Source: Hydrogenophaga sp. NFH-34 (GTDB lineage Bacteria; Pseudomonadota; Gammaproteobacteria; Burkholderiales; Burkholderiaceae_C). Taken from it: a stretch of DNA of 64,000 nucleotides. The DNA lies in the NCBI RefSeq assembly GCF_021401345.1, contig NZ_JACBGE010000008.1, positions 121,548 to 185,547 on the forward strand, in the 5' to 3' direction. The number at the start of each line of letters is the position of its first letter. The first letter of the stretch is position 1. Positions 55,120-64,000 of the stretch are shown piece by piece. Made by a program: the position numbers and the translations under genes. Below the pieces are notes generated by a model. That model was given only the letters and a program-made list of their open reading frames with translations, was not told where the DNA came from and searched no databases.

Positions 55120-56235
55120 ATGTCCACGTCCAACAAGAACAGCACCGGCAGTTCCGCCGCCGCCGGCAACGCCAAGGAATCCTGGTCCCTGGATGAGCAC
55201 TGGCCGCAGTTGCTGGCCAGCCTGGCCAACCAGCTGACCGAGAGTGTCAGTGCCCTGCAGCACCAAGCCGATCTGCTGCTGGCGAAGGAGCGCATTTCCA
55301 AACTGGAACACCGCGTTCTGTCGGTGCCGGCCGAGCGCGTGAAGCAGGCGGGCATCACCGCCCAGCAGATCGTCCGTTTCTACAGTGGTCGCATTCGCCA
55401 GTCGCACGAGAAGGTGGACATGGCGCAACTGGTCGAAGGGGTGTTGCAGGAGCGCAAGCAGGAGCTGTCGATTCTGGGTATCGCCCTGCGGCGCAAGCTC
55501 AAGCCGCTGGAGGTTCTGATCGATCCGACGGTGGCGCACACCTTTGTGAACGCCGTGCTCGACTGGGGGCTGCCTTTCGGCAGCCGGGTCGACGTGCGGC
55601 TGGATCTCAACCAGTGGCCCCAACACACGCGCCTGCTGATGCGCGTGTCCAACGACGGCGTGCCGCCGTCCAGTGCCGCGTCGCCCGACAACTCCAGCTG
55701 GATGCTGATCCAGCAGATTGCCGCGGCCGCTGGGGGTATCGAAGTCGAACGCGAGATGAACGAAGAGGGCGTGACCTTTACCGCCCTGTTTGCCCGCACG
55801 GTCCAGGCCGTGGACGGTATCTCGGCCGTGGATCTGTCCGACGAACAGTCGTCGATGTTCAAGTCGCTGGCGGGCACCTACGTGCTGACCATTTCGCCCA
55901 GCCTCCAGATTCGCGCAGACGTGCGCGATGCGTTGCGGGAAATCGGCATTTCTTCGGACAGCGTGGTCGATTTCCGGCAGGCGCGCGACGCGGTCAAGGC
56001 CCGCATGCCGAACCTGATCGTGGTCGATTCCGAATTGAAGGACGAGGAGTTCGATGCGTTCCAGCGCGATGTGCTGCGCGAGGTGTTTGAGTTGCCCTTC
56101 GTGGAAATCTCCCCCGACGACAGCTCGTTCGACATGTCCGGCTTCGGCGAGTTTTCCATGGCCAAGGTGGGGCGCGGCAACATTCGCGAGGCCCTGGGTA
56201 CGGCGGTGATGTTCGAACTCGCGAAGATGATGTGA
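55120..56235 (+). CDS. Degenerate histidine kinase-like protein with C-terminal receiver-like domain
   Basis: 371 residues. N-terminal Ser/Gly/Ala-rich tail, then a DHp-like helical pair (LASLANQLTESVSALQHQADL) without the usual H-E/D phosphosite. An ATPase-like region follows (HTFVNAVLDWGLPFGSRVDV; SWMLIQQIAAAAGGIEVE) with weak N and G boxes. From about residue 250 there is a receiver-like domain with a possible acceptor Asp in LIVVDSELKD. It looks like a signalling protein that may not have kinase activity. Function not assigned. Confidence 0.65.
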   Translation: MSTSNKNSTGSSAAAGNAKESWSLDEHWPQLLASLANQLTESVSALQHQADLLLAKERISKLEHRVLSVPAERVKQAGITAQQIVRFYSGRIRQSHEKVDMAQLVEGVLQERKQELSILGIALRRKLKPLEVLIDPTVAHTFVNAVLDWGLPFGSRVDVRLDLNQWPQHTRLLMRVSNDGVPPSSAASPDNSSWMLIQQIAAAAGGIEVEREMNEEGVTFTALFARTVQAVDGISAVDLSDEQSSMFKSLAGTYVLTISPSLQIRADVRDALREIGISSDSVVDFRQARDAVKARMPNLIVVDSELKDEEFDAFQRDVLREVFELPFVEISPDDSSFDMSGFGEFSMAKVGRGNIREALGTAVMFELAKMM

Positions 56236-56271
56236 GCTAACGCACAGTCGCAACGTCTCTTTTTCCACACG

Positions 56272-56291
56272 CCCTGTCAAAGTTGACAGGG
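56272..56291. promoter_or_regulatory. Palindrome overlapping a TTGACA box
   Basis: CCCTGTCAA (56272-56280) and TTGACAGGG (56283-56291) are perfect arms with a 2-base centre. The right arm contains TTGACA. It could be an operator or a terminator stem of the gene ending at 56235; no T-run follows directly. Confidence 0.45.
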
Positions 56292-56330
56292 GGTTGTCTT
56301 GGCGGCAGAAAAAAATGTTGTAACATCTGC

Positions 56331-56438
56331 CTTGAGCAAACCGAAAGGCGCGCTCCCCGCTTTTCCTCCCTGAGCGGGTGCCTTAGTGTGTGACAGCAAA
56401 AAGGCTTACCGACCCGGCCCCTGGCCGGGTTCTTTTTT
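56331..56438 (+). ncRNA. Candidate small RNA ending in an intrinsic terminator
   Basis: A possible promoter (TTGTCT at 56294, TG-T-TGTAAC near 56316-56324) precedes about 108 bases without a convincing reading frame. Within it CCCGC-TTTTCCTCCCTGA-GCGGG makes a stem whose loop holds TCCTCCC, able to pair with Shine-Dalgarno sequences. It ends in a strong terminator. The boundaries are estimates. Confidence 0.4.
56412..56438 (+). terminator. Rho-independent terminator
   Basis: ACCCGGCC-CCT-GGCCGGGT is a perfect 8-base stem with a 3-base loop, followed by TCTTTTTT. It is the strongest terminator in the window and lies 54 bases before the HemJ-like gene. Confidence 0.85.
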
Positions 56439-56491
56439 GGCGCGTCCAAAGAGGTGTCCGCATCGGCAGTCGGCACGGCTAAACTGGCCCC

Positions 56492-56920
56492 ATGCTCTGG
56501 GTCAAGTCCTTCCATATCGTGTTTGTGGCCAGCTGGTTTGCCGGCCTGTTCTACCTGCCGCGCATTTTTGTGAACCTGGCCATGGTGCCCCCCGAAAGCG
56601 GGGCGGAGCGTGAGCGGCTGCTGCTCATGGCGGGCAAACTGTTTCGCTTCATGACCCCTTTGGCCGTGCTGGCCTTGGCATTGGGTCTCTGGCTTTGGCT
56701 GGGGTATGGAATCGGGCGTGGGCCAGGCAATGGCTGGATGCACGTCAAGCTGCTGGTGGTGCTGCTGCTGCTCGGCTATCACCATGCCTGCTGGCGCCTG
56801 CTCGCGAGCTTCCGCAAAGGCGCGAACCGGCGTGGGCACGTCTGGTTTCGCTGGTTCAACGAAGTGCCTGTGGCCTTGTTGGTGGTGGCCGTGATTTTTG
56901 TGGTGGTCAAACCGTTCTGA
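56492..56920 (+). CDS. HemJ/CopD-family membrane protein (probable protoporphyrinogen oxidase)
   Basis: 142 residues with four membrane segments. The N-terminus (WVKSFHIVFVASWFAGLFYLPRIFV, parts) and WMHVKLLVVLLLLGYH carry the conserved His and Lys of HemJ, the heme-synthesis enzyme converting protoporphyrinogen IX to protoporphyrin IX. Being 1.6 kb from hemB supports a heme role. A CopD-like protein is the alternative. Confidence 0.75.
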   Translation: MLWVKSFHIVFVASWFAGLFYLPRIFVNLAMVPPESGAERERLLLMAGKLFRFMTPLAVLALALGLWLWLGYGIGRGPGNGWMHVKLLVVLLLLGYHHACWRLLASFRKGANRRGHVWFRWFNEVPVALLVVAVIFVVVKPF

Positions 56921-56931
56921 CGGGAAGCGCC

Positions 56932-58041
56932 ATGCGGCCGCGTTCATTCGCCTGGTGGCTGGCGCTGGCATTCATTGGGCTTATTCTTTACGCCAGCCTG
57001 TACCCTTTTGTGGGCTGGCGTCTGCCTGCTGAGCCTTGGTGGGGCTTTCTGACAGCGCCGCTGTCCCGCTACTGGACGGCATTCGATGTGGTGTCGAATC
57101 TGCTGGGGTATGTGCCACTGGGGTTTTTGCTGATGCTCGCAGGACGGCATGCGGCCCGTGTCTGGGTGGTGGGGCTGGCGGCTTGGGCCTTGGGTGTCTT
57201 GCTGTCGCTGACGGTCGAGAGTGTTCAGGTGTTCCTGCCGATGCGGGTGCCTTCGAACCTCGATCTGTTGCTGAACAGTGCCGGCACCTTGTGGGGCGTG
57301 GGTTTGGCATGGTGGCTGGACCGTCTGGGCTGGCTCCGGCGTTGGACACGGTTGAGAGGGCGTCTGTTCACTGGGCAGGCCAGCGGGTCGCTTGTGCTGC
57401 TGGCGCTGTGGCCAGCAGCCTTGTTGTATCCCTCATCGGTGCCGTTCGGGCTGGGGCAGGTGGCCGAGCGTTTGCTGGACGCCGTGCTGATGGGTTCGGA
57501 GGCTGTGGGTATGGTGCCGGCAAACGTGTATGCGGAATGGGTACCGTGGAATGAGTGGACCCAAAGGGTCTGTGTGGCGCTGGGGGTGCTGGCGCCCGCC
57601 CTGCTGATGTACGCCGAATTGCGGACCTGGGGCCAGCGGTTGCTGTGCCTGCTGGTGGTGATGCTGGCGGGGGGATTGGCGATCACCCTGTCGGCCGCCC
57701 TGACCTACGGTCCAGTCCATGCCGGCTCGTGGATCTCGCCAGCGGTGCTGCAGGGGCTGGGCTGGGCTGTGGTGGGGGGCGTGGCGTGTCTGACGCTGCC
57801 GCGGCGTGCGGCGCTGGCGGCGCTGGTGATCGGACTGTTGACGTCCTTGGTGCTCCTGAACCGTTCTCGCGGGTTGCCCTACCTGGCCGAGTCTGTGGGT
57901 ATCTGGGAGCAGGGGCGCTTCATCCGGTTCTACGGGCTCTCGCAATGGCTGGGCTGGCTCTGGCCGTATGGGGTGCTGGGCTTTGGCTTGCAGGCGTTGC
58001 TGAGGGGTGGGCGGGGGCGTGCTGAAGGGGGCGGGGACTAG
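56932..58041 (+). CDS. VanZ-like family membrane protein
   Basis: 369 residues, many membrane segments. The first half has VanZ-like features (FDVVSNLLGYVPLGFLLML; RVPSNLDLLLNSAGTLWG). The family's role is mostly unknown; VanZ itself confers low teicoplanin resistance. It lies 11 bases behind the HemJ-like gene. Confidence 0.75.
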   Translation: MRPRSFAWWLALAFIGLILYASLYPFVGWRLPAEPWWGFLTAPLSRYWTAFDVVSNLLGYVPLGFLLMLAGRHAARVWVVGLAAWALGVLLSLTVESVQVFLPMRVPSNLDLLLNSAGTLWGVGLAWWLDRLGWLRRWTRLRGRLFTGQASGSLVLLALWPAALLYPSSVPFGLGQVAERLLDAVLMGSEAVGMVPANVYAEWVPWNEWTQRVCVALGVLAPALLMYAELRTWGQRLLCLLVVMLAGGLAITLSAALTYGPVHAGSWISPAVLQGLGWAVVGGVACLTLPRRAALAALVIGLLTSLVLLNRSRGLPYLAESVGIWEQGRFIRFYGLSQWLGWLWPYGVLGFGLQALLRGGRGRAEGGGD

Positions 58042-58052
58042 AATTCCTCCCC

Positions 58053-58391
58053 ATGGCTGAAACCAAGTCTTACTACGAACGGCACATCTTCTTCTGCCTC
58101 AACGAGCGCGCCAATGGCGAAGACTGTTGTGCCCGGCATCGGGCGCAGGCAGCATTTGATCGATGCAAATCGCAGGCCAAGAGCCTGGGGTTGCTCGGCC
58201 CGGGGCGGTTGCGTGTCAACAAGGCGGGGTGTCTGGACCGTTGTGCGGGCGGGCCCATTGCCGTGGTCTACCCGGAGGCGGTCTGGTACAGCTATGTCGA
58301 TGAATCCGATATCGACGAAATTGTGCAGTCGCATTTGCGTGACGGTGTGGTGGTCGAGCGGCTGCTGACCCCGCCGGACGTTGGCCGTTGA
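58053..58391 (+). CDS. Thioredoxin-like [2Fe-2S] ferredoxin domain protein
   Basis: 112 residues with cysteines arranged as in thioredoxin-like ferredoxins: HIFFCLNERANGEDCC, then GCLDRCAGG. Such proteins transfer electrons or bind iron-sulfur clusters in poorly known pathways. It is 11 bases behind the VanZ-like gene and 10 before the hydrolase. Confidence 0.8.
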   Translation: MAETKSYYERHIFFCLNERANGEDCCARHRAQAAFDRCKSQAKSLGLLGPGRLRVNKAGCLDRCAGGPIAVVYPEAVWYSYVDESDIDEIVQSHLRDGVVVERLLTPPDVGR

Positions 58392-58401
58392 TGGTCGGCC
58401 C

Positions 58402-59025
58402 ATGAATGCGCAGACCGAACTGTTGACGCAGCCGGGACCTTCTGGATTGTTGGAGGTTGCGGTGGACCGTCCCGCCGCAGTGCCGCTGGGTGTGGCGGTC
58501 ATTGCCCACCCCCACCCGCTGCATGGCGGGGCAATGTCCAACAAGGTGGTTCAGACCCTGGCCCGAGCCTTTGTGCAAGCAGGCTGGACGGCGGTTCGCT
58601 TCAATTTTCGGGGGGTCGGGGATAGCGCCGGAGCGTACGACGAGGGGCGGGGTGAGCTGGACGATCTGCTGTCGGTGGTGCAGGCCCAGGCGCCGACCGG
58701 CCCCCTGGCCTTGGCCGGCTTTTCGTTTGGCGCTTTTGTAGCCAGTCATGCGGTAGCCAGACTGCATGCCGAGCGCGATCTGCGCGAGGTTGTGCTGGTC
58801 GGGGCCGCTGCCAGCCGGTTCGACGTGGCGGCAGTGGCGCCGGAACTTCATGAACGCACATTGGTCATTCACGGCGAGCAGGACGATACCGTGCCCCTGT
58901 CTGCGGTGATGGACTGGGCGCGGCCTCAAGTTCTGCCGGTGCTGGTGGTGCCTGGGGGTGGGCATTTTTTCCATGGGCAATTGCCCTTGCTCAAGGACCT
59001 CGTGCTCCGGCATTTGCGCGCCTGA
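58402..59025 (+). CDS. Alpha/beta hydrolase
   Basis: 207 residues, with AHPHPLHGGAMSNKVV (oxyanion region), nucleophile elbow GFSFGA, a later Asp in HGEQDDTVP and a His in GGGHFFHG. The small size and HPHPLHGG motif are typical of widespread uncharacterised proteobacterial hydrolases. An upstream TTG start at 58381 is possible but less likely. Confidence 0.82.
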   Translation: MNAQTELLTQPGPSGLLEVAVDRPAAVPLGVAVIAHPHPLHGGAMSNKVVQTLARAFVQAGWTAVRFNFRGVGDSAGAYDEGRGELDDLLSVVQAQAPTGPLALAGFSFGAFVASHAVARLHAERDLREVVLVGAAASRFDVAAVAPELHERTLVIHGEQDDTVPLSAVMDWARPQVLPVLVVPGGGHFFHGQLPLLKDLVLRHLRA

Positions 59026-59071
59026 TCTTTGGGCTCAGGCGCTGTTTCCGTTTCTTTTTTTCTTGGGTCCG

Positions 59072-60244
59072 ATGTTGTTGCGCCGCCTGATTGCTTTTGT
59101 TTCTCTGTCTCTGTGTGCTGCCCTGGTGTGGGCGCAGACGCCCCAGCCACCAGAAATTGCGGCGCGTGCCTATCTGTTGCTGGATGTGACGTCGGGTCAG
59201 GTGCTGGCCGCCAAGGACCCGGATGCCGCTGTGGAGCCTGCGTCGCTGACCAAGCTGATGACGGCCTACCTGGTTTTTGATGCGTTGCGGACCAAGAAAC
59301 TCAGTTTGGCCCAGACCTTGCCGGTCAGTGAGCGTGCATGGAAGATGCCCGGATCGCGCATGTTCATCGACCCGAAGATGCAGGTGCCGGTGGAGGATCT
59401 GCTCAAGGGCATGATCGTGCAGTCGGGCAACGATGCCACGGTCGCGCTGGCCGAGGGGGTGGGTGGCACGGTCGAACGGTTCGTGGAAATGATGAATGCC
59501 CAGGCCAAGGCATTGGGCATGAATGCGACGAGCTATCAGAACCCGGAAGGTTTGACGGCGCCGGGGCACACCACCACCGCCCGGGATCTGTCGGTGCTCG
59601 CGACGCGTCTGATGCGCGATTTTCCCGAGTACGTGGGCTATTACGCCATCCAGCGCTACCGTTATCCGGGCACGCCGGCGGCCAACGACACCAATCGCAA
59701 CCTGCTGCTGTTCCGCGATCCTTCGGTGGATGGTCTGAAGACGGGTCACACGGCGGCAGCCGGCTACTGCTTGGTGGCCACGGCACGGCGCGAAGTGCCG
59801 GGGCTGGGAGCGGGCGTGCAGGGTCAGCGGCGCCTGCTCAGCGTGCTGCTCGGCGCTGCCAGCGAAAACGCCCGTGCGGCAGAAAGCCAGAAACTGCTCA
59901 ACTGGGGTTACAGCGCCTACGAGGCCGTGCGCCTGGCGCCTGCCGACGGGGCGGTGGTCACGCCCAAGGTGTGGAAGGGCAAGGCTGCGCAGGCCCGTCT
60001 GGGGCGCGCCGAAGGTGTTGTGGTGTCGGTGCCGGCCGGAGAGGGGGCTGGCCTGAAGACCGAGGTGCTGCGTCCCGATCCGCTGGTTGCCCCCTTGCAG
60101 CGTGGCCAGTTGCTGGGTACCTTGCGAGTCAGTCTGGCCAACGGCACGCCCGTGGCCGAAGTGCCCTTGACCGTGCTGGACACGGTGGAGGAAAGCGGCA
60201 TCTTTGGTCGTGCATGGGACGCACTGCGTCTCTGGATTCAGTGA
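59072..60244 (+). CDS. dacC: D-alanyl-D-alanine carboxypeptidase (PBP5/6 type)
   Basis: 390 residues with a signal peptide (VSLSLCAALVWAQ), the penicillin-binding motifs S58-x-x-K61 (ASLTK), S118-G-N120 and K223-T-G225, and the C-terminal PBP5-type domain with a possible amphipathic anchor (AWDALRLWIQ). It trims the pentapeptide of peptidoglycan in the periplasm. Whether it is dacA or dacC is not resolved from sequence alone. Confidence 0.88.
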   Translation: MLLRRLIAFVSLSLCAALVWAQTPQPPEIAARAYLLLDVTSGQVLAAKDPDAAVEPASLTKLMTAYLVFDALRTKKLSLAQTLPVSERAWKMPGSRMFIDPKMQVPVEDLLKGMIVQSGNDATVALAEGVGGTVERFVEMMNAQAKALGMNATSYQNPEGLTAPGHTTTARDLSVLATRLMRDFPEYVGYYAIQRYRYPGTPAANDTNRNLLLFRDPSVDGLKTGHTAAAGYCLVATARREVPGLGAGVQGQRRLLSVLLGAASENARAAESQKLLNWGYSAYEAVRLAPADGAVVTPKVWKGKAAQARLGRAEGVVVSVPAGEGAGLKTEVLRPDPLVAPLQRGQLLGTLRVSLANGTPVAEVPLTVLDTVEESGIFGRAWDALRLWIQ

Positions 60245-60375
60245 ACGCACAGCCCATTTACCGAGTTTCCGGGATGGGCTTGGGGGCTTTTCCGGGGTCG
60301 GTCTTGCGCGAGCGGGACGCCAGGCGGCCTGGGGGGCTCCCCGTCCAGGGCTTCTGCCCGGCAAAAACGCCTCGC

Positions 60376-60404
60376 TTGCCTGCTCTCAGGCTGCGTGATA
60401 CATT
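60376..60404 (+). promoter_or_regulatory. Sigma-70-type promoter of the rpsL operon
   Basis: TTGCCT (60376-60381) and TACATT (60399-60404) are 17 bases apart, 68 bases before the rpsL ATG. The palindrome TTCGGAAATTTCCGAA at 60414-60429 directly follows in the leader and could form a regulatory hairpin. Confidence 0.55.
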
Positions 60405-60471
60405 AGAGGGCTTTTCGGAAATTTCCGAAGGGTTTTCTTTTCTCGTTTCAAACGTTTAGGGACGTTTATCA

Positions 60472-60849
60472 ATGCCAACCATCAACCAGCTCGTGCGCCA
60501 CGGCCGGGAGGTCGAAAAGACCAAATCCAAAAGCCCGGCCATGGAAAACTGCCCGCAGCGTCGTGGCGTGTGCACCCGCGTGTACACCACGACGCCCAAG
60601 AAGCCTAACTCCGCTCTGCGTAAGGTCGCCAAGGTGCGCCTGACCAACGGTTTTGAGGTGATTTCCTATATCGGTGGTGAAGGCCACAACCTCCAGGAGC
60701 ACAGCGTGGTGCTGGTTCGTGGCGGTCGTGTCAAGGATCTGCCTGGTGTGCGTTACCACATCGTCCGTGGCTCGCTGGACCTGCAAGGCGTGAAAGACCG
60801 CAAGCAGTCGCGCTCCAAGTACGGTGCGAAGAAGCCCAAGGCCAAGTAA
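60472..60849 (+). CDS. rpsL: Ribosomal protein S12
   Basis: 125 residues, normal length, starting [14 protein letters not shown]. The streptomycin-relevant motif [11 protein letters not shown] is of the sensitive wild type and [12 protein letters not shown] is intact. It belongs to the small ribosomal subunit decoding site. First gene of the str operon. Confidence 0.97.
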   Translation: MPTINQLVRHGREVEKTKSKSPAMENCPQRRGVCTRVYTTTPKKPNSALRKVAKVRLTNGFEVISYIGGEGHNLQEHSVVLVRGGRVKDLPGVRYHIVRGSLDLQGVKDRKQSRSKYGAKKPKAK

Positions 60850-61000
60850 TCCTAGTATTCGGTGTTTGGCCGGTCGGCAAGCCGTGTCAAGCGTAGTGAC
60901 CCCAAGCGCCATGTTGGTGTCGGGTCGAGTAAGTGAGGGCCTTGCTGGGTTCTCGCGGTGTCTGAGAAGGCGCCAGCTGAAGCAAATTTGAGGTGTAGAA

Positions 61001-61471
61001 ATGCCACGTCGTCGCGAAGTCCCTAAACGTGAAATCCTGCCGGATCCCAAGTTCGGCAATGTCGAGCTCTCCAAGTTCATGAACGTGATCATGGAAGGCG
61101 GCAAGAAGGCTGTTGCCGAGCGCATCATTTATGGTGCCCTGGAGCAGATCGAGAAGAAGACCGGCAAAGACCCGGTGGAAATCTTCTCGACAGCCATCAA
61201 CAACGTCAAGCCCATGGTGGAAGTCAAGTCCCGCCGCGTGGGTGGCGCCAACTATCAGGTGCCCGTTGAAGTGCGTCCCGTCCGTCGTCTGGCGCTGTCG
61301 ATGCGCTGGATCAAGGAAGCGGCCCGCAAGCGCAGCGAAAAATCCATGGCCCAGCGCCTGGCCAACGAGTTGGTTGAGGCCACCGAAGGCCGTGGCGGCG
61401 CCATGAAGAAGCGTGACGAAGTGCACCGCATGGCCGAAGCCAACAAGGCGTTCAGCCACTTCCGCTTCTAA
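61001..61471 (+). CDS. rpsG: Ribosomal protein S7
   Basis: 156 residues, starting [20 protein letters not shown]. It binds 16S rRNA 3' domain and, by analogy with E. coli, may control translation of its own operon through the rpsL-rpsG spacer (151 bases here). Confidence 0.97.
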   Translation: MPRRREVPKREILPDPKFGNVELSKFMNVIMEGGKKAVAERIIYGALEQIEKKTGKDPVEIFSTAINNVKPMVEVKSRRVGGANYQVPVEVRPVRRLALSMRWIKEAARKRSEKSMAQRLANELVEATEGRGGAMKKRDEVHRMAEANKAFSHFRF

Positions 61472-61555
61472 GTCCGGCACCACAAGTCAACCCGACCGGC
61501 GAGCCCGCAGCACCCGAAAAGGGTGGCGGGCTCTGCCAATTTCAGGAGTATTTTC

Positions 61556-63658
61556 ATGGCACGCACCACGCCCCTCGAGCGTTATCGCAACATCGGTATT
61601 TCGGCGCACATCGACGCCGGCAAGACCACCACGACCGAACGGATCCTTTTCTATACCGGCGTGAACCACAAGATTGGTGAAGTGCACGATGGCGCTGCCA
61701 CCATGGACTGGATGGAGCAAGAGCAGGAGCGCGGCATCACGATCACGTCGGCGGCCACGACCTGCTTCTGGAAGGGTATGGACCTGTCCTATCCCGAGCA
61801 CCGCTTCAACATCATCGACACCCCCGGCCACGTGGACTTCACCATCGAGGTGGAGCGTTCCATGCGCGTGCTCGACGGTGCCTGCATGGTGTACTGTGCC
61901 GTGGGTGGCGTGCAGCCCCAGTCGGAAACGGTCTGGCGCCAGGCCAACAAGTACAAGGTGCCGCGCCTGGCCTTCGTGAACAAGATGGACCGCACCGGTG
62001 CCAACTTCTTCAAGGTCTATGACCAGATGCGCCTGCGCCTGAAGGCCAATCCGGTGCCCGTGGTGATCCCCATTGGCGCCGAAGACAACTTCAAGGGCGT
62101 GGTCGATCTGATCAAGATGAAGGCCATCATCTGGGACGAGGCTTCCCAGGGCATGAAGTTTGAGTACCAGGACATCCCGGCCGAGCTGACTGCGCAGGCG
62201 CAGGAATGGCGCGAAAAGATGGTCGAATCCGCGGCTGAAGCCAGCGAAGACCTGATGAACAAGTACCTGGAAGAGGGTGACCTCTCCGAGGAAGAGATCA
62301 AGACGGGTATCCGCGCCCGCACGCTGGCCGTGGAAATCCAGCCCATGCTGTGCGGTACGGCGTTCAAGAACAAGGGTGTGCAGCGCATGCTCGACGCCGT
62401 GATCGACTTCCTGCCGTCGCCGGTGGACATTCCGCCGGTGGCCGGCACCGATGATGACGAGAAGGAAGTCAGTCGCAAGGCCGATGACGACGAGAAGCTG
62501 TCGGCGCTGGCGTTCAAGCTGATGACCGACCCGTTCGTCGGTCAACTGACCTTTGTGCGCGTGTATTCCGGTGTGCTGAAGAAGGGCGACACCGTTTACA
62601 ACCCGATCAAGGGCAAGAAAGAGCGTATTGGCCGTATCGTGCAGATGCACGCCAACAACCGCCAGGAAGTGGAAGAAATCCGCGCTGGTGACATCGCTGC
62701 TTGTGTGGGTCTGAAGGAAGTGACCACGGGTGAAACCCTGTGCGATCCGTCGGCCATCATCACCCTGGAAAAGATGGTGTTCCCCGAGCCCGTGATCGCG
62801 CAGGCCGTGGAGCCCAAGTCCAAGGCCGACCAGGAAAAGATGGGCATTGCGCTGGGTCGTCTGGCTGCCGAAGATCCGTCTTTCCGCGTGAAGACCGACG
62901 AAGAATCGGGTCAGACCATCATCGCAGGCATGGGCGAGCTGCACCTGGAAATCATCGTCGACCGCATGAAGCGTGAATTCGGCGTGGAAGCCAACGTGGG
63001 CAAGCCGCAGGTGGCCTACCGCGAAACCATTCGTGGCACCGTGGACGAAGCCGAGGGCAAGTTCGTGCGCCAGTCGGGTGGTAAGGGCCAATACGGTCAC
63101 GTGGTGTTCAAGATCGAGCCGCAGGAACCCGGCAAGGGCTTCGAGTTCGTCGATGCCATCAAGGGTGGTGTGGTGCCTCGCGAGTACATTCCTGCCGTGG
63201 AAAAGGGCGTGATCGAAGCCCTGAACACTGGCGTGCTGGCTGGTTATCCGGTGGTGGACGTCAAGGTGACGCTGCACTTCGGTTCGTACCACGATGTGGA
63301 CTCGTCCGAACAGGCGTTCAAGATGGCTGCCATCTTCGGCTTCAAGGAAGGCTGCAAGAAGGCCCAGCCGGTCATTCTCGAGCCGATGATGGCGGTGGAG
63401 GTGGAAACGCCTGAGGACTATGCCGGCAACGTGATGGGCGATCTGTCCAGCCGTCGCGGCATGGTGCAGGGCATGGAAGACATGGTGGGTGGCGGCAAGG
63501 CCATCAAGGCCGAAGTGCCCCTGTCGGAAATGTTCGGCTACTCGACGACGCTGCGTTCGGCAACCCAGGGCCGTGCCACCTACACGATGGAATTCAAGCA
63601 CTACAGCGAAGCGCCGCGCAACGTGCAAGAAGCCATCATTTCGGCCCGCGCCAAGTAA
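61556..63658 (+). CDS. fusA: Elongation factor G
   Basis: 700 residues. GTPase G1 motif AHIDAGKTT (17-25), DTPGH and NKMD motifs, then the usual five domains ending RAK. It drives translocation on the ribosome. The ATG at 61556 follows CAGGAG-like sequence; an earlier TTG-type frame start is unlikely. Confidence 0.97.
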   Translation: MARTTPLERYRNIGISAHIDAGKTTTTERILFYTGVNHKIGEVHDGAATMDWMEQEQERGITITSAATTCFWKGMDLSYPEHRFNIIDTPGHVDFTIEVERSMRVLDGACMVYCAVGGVQPQSETVWRQANKYKVPRLAFVNKMDRTGANFFKVYDQMRLRLKANPVPVVIPIGAEDNFKGVVDLIKMKAIIWDEASQGMKFEYQDIPAELTAQAQEWREKMVESAAEASEDLMNKYLEEGDLSEEEIKTGIRARTLAVEIQPMLCGTAFKNKGVQRMLDAVIDFLPSPVDIPPVAGTDDDEKEVSRKADDDEKLSALAFKLMTDPFVGQLTFVRVYSGVLKKGDTVYNPIKGKKERIGRIVQMHANNRQEVEEIRAGDIAACVGLKEVTTGETLCDPSAIITLEKMVFPEPVIAQAVEPKSKADQEKMGIALGRLAAEDPSFRVKTDEESGQTIIAGMGELHLEIIVDRMKREFGVEANVGKPQVAYRETIRGTVDEAEGKFVRQSGGKGQYGHVVFKIEPQEPGKGFEFVDAIKGGVVPREYIPAVEKGVIEALNTGVLAGYPVVDVKVTLHFGSYHDVDSSEQAFKMAAIFGFKEGCKKAQPVILEPMMAVEVETPEDYAGNVMGDLSSRRGMVQGMEDMVGGGKAIKAEVPLSEMFGYSTTLRSATQGRATYTMEFKHYSEAPRNVQEAIISARAK

Positions 63659-63880
63659 GCGCTCTCCCGCATTGCACCGCTGCCGCGGTGAGACTCCCTC
63701 TCAAGGAGCCCACCTGCGGTCCGGCAAAACCGGGTCCGCAGTGGTTGCTGGGGGTGAGGTGCTTGGCAGGAATTTTTTGTCTTCGGCGCCTTTTCAGGTT
63801 GACCTGCTGCCCGTGGCAGGTCTGTGCCGGAGACGTTAAACCTACACGGGCGTTGTTCTTTACTTATTGAGGTATTTGCA

Positions 63881-64000
63881 ATGGCAAAGGAAAAGTTCGA
63901 GCGGACCAAGCCGCACGTGAACGTGGGCACGATTGGTCACGTGGACCATGGCAAGACGACGCTGACGGCGGCGATCACCACGGTGCTGTCGCGCAAGTTC
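63881..64000 (+). CDS. tuf: Elongation factor Tu (5' part, cut by window edge)
   Basis: 40 codons are visible: [16 protein letters not shown] and GHVDHGKTT, the P-loop of EF-Tu. It lies 222 bases behind fusA; that gap contains a 7-base stem GACCTGC/GCAGGTC at 63801-63822 but no gene. Confidence 0.95.
   Translation, partial: MAKEKFERTKPHVNVGTIGHVDHGKTTLTAAITTVLSRKF

Noticed and set aside
61487..63628. Long open frame antisense to fusA (about 713 codons)
   Set aside because: It mirrors the codon pattern of EF-G in GC-rich DNA, is rich in His/Leu/Arg runs and matches no family. fusA itself is certain.

Overview
The window looks like chromosome of a high-GC betaproteobacterium of the Comamonadaceae (Hydrogenophaga, Comamonas or Acidovorax type). 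Supporting this are the GC-rich coding style, Bug-type orphan binding proteins, a phenol hydroxylase/meta-cleavage cluster organised much like the aph genes of Comamonas testosteroni, and an rpsL-rpsG-fusA-tuf ribosomal operon at the right end. The species assignment is inference. No rRNA, tRNA or CRISPR array was seen.

Left part (1-10.1 kb): a nitronate monooxygenase-like gene diverges from hpaR, followed by a homoprotocatechuate meta-cleavage operon (hpaG1, hpaG2, hpaE, hpaD, hpaF, hpaH, hpaI). A class II aldolase and a ketopantoate-reductase-like gene sit inside it between hpaH and hpaI. The gap between hpaE and hpaD holds two oppositely oriented structured repeats. A decayed duplicate of the 3' end of hpaI lies downstream.

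10.1-19.1 kb: a VOC protein, a NikR-like regulator that has lost its nickel ligands, a five-gene Nik/Opp-type ABC importer with a palindromic operator-like site, then a scrap yard (tyrosine recombinase remnant, IS1182-type transposase remnant) and a broken hipBA module.

19.1-31 kb: several small aromatic-acid modules with their own regulators: a Rieske oxygenase/reductase pair with a good sigma-54 promoter and a divergent XylR/DmpR-type activator; a Bug protein, CMD protein and aldehyde dehydrogenase diverging from a GntR regulator over a 28-bp perfect palindrome; a TRAP binding protein, aldolase-like protein and extradiol dioxygenase diverging from a LysR regulator.

31-50 kb: a complete phenol degradation cluster. 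On the minus strand, phenol hydroxylase (dmpKLMNOP) is driven by a sigma-54 promoter. The lower meta pathway (ferredoxin dmpQ, catechol 2,3-dioxygenase dmpB, dmpC, D, E, H, I, F, G) plus a Bug protein and an extra hydratase follows. Regulators are a DmpR-type phenol sensor, a GntR protein and a LysR protein. Four copies of a ~110-bp repeat lie directly behind stop codons, and a different palindromic repeat has inserted in frame into the hydroxylase reductase gene.

50-64 kb: mostly housekeeping: MarC, MaoC, SDR, dienelactone hydrolase, CorA, hemB, a degenerate histidine-kinase-like protein, a candidate small RNA, HemJ-like, VanZ-like, a [2Fe-2S] protein, an alpha/beta hydrolase, a D,D-carboxypeptidase, then rpsL, rpsG, fusA and the start of tuf.
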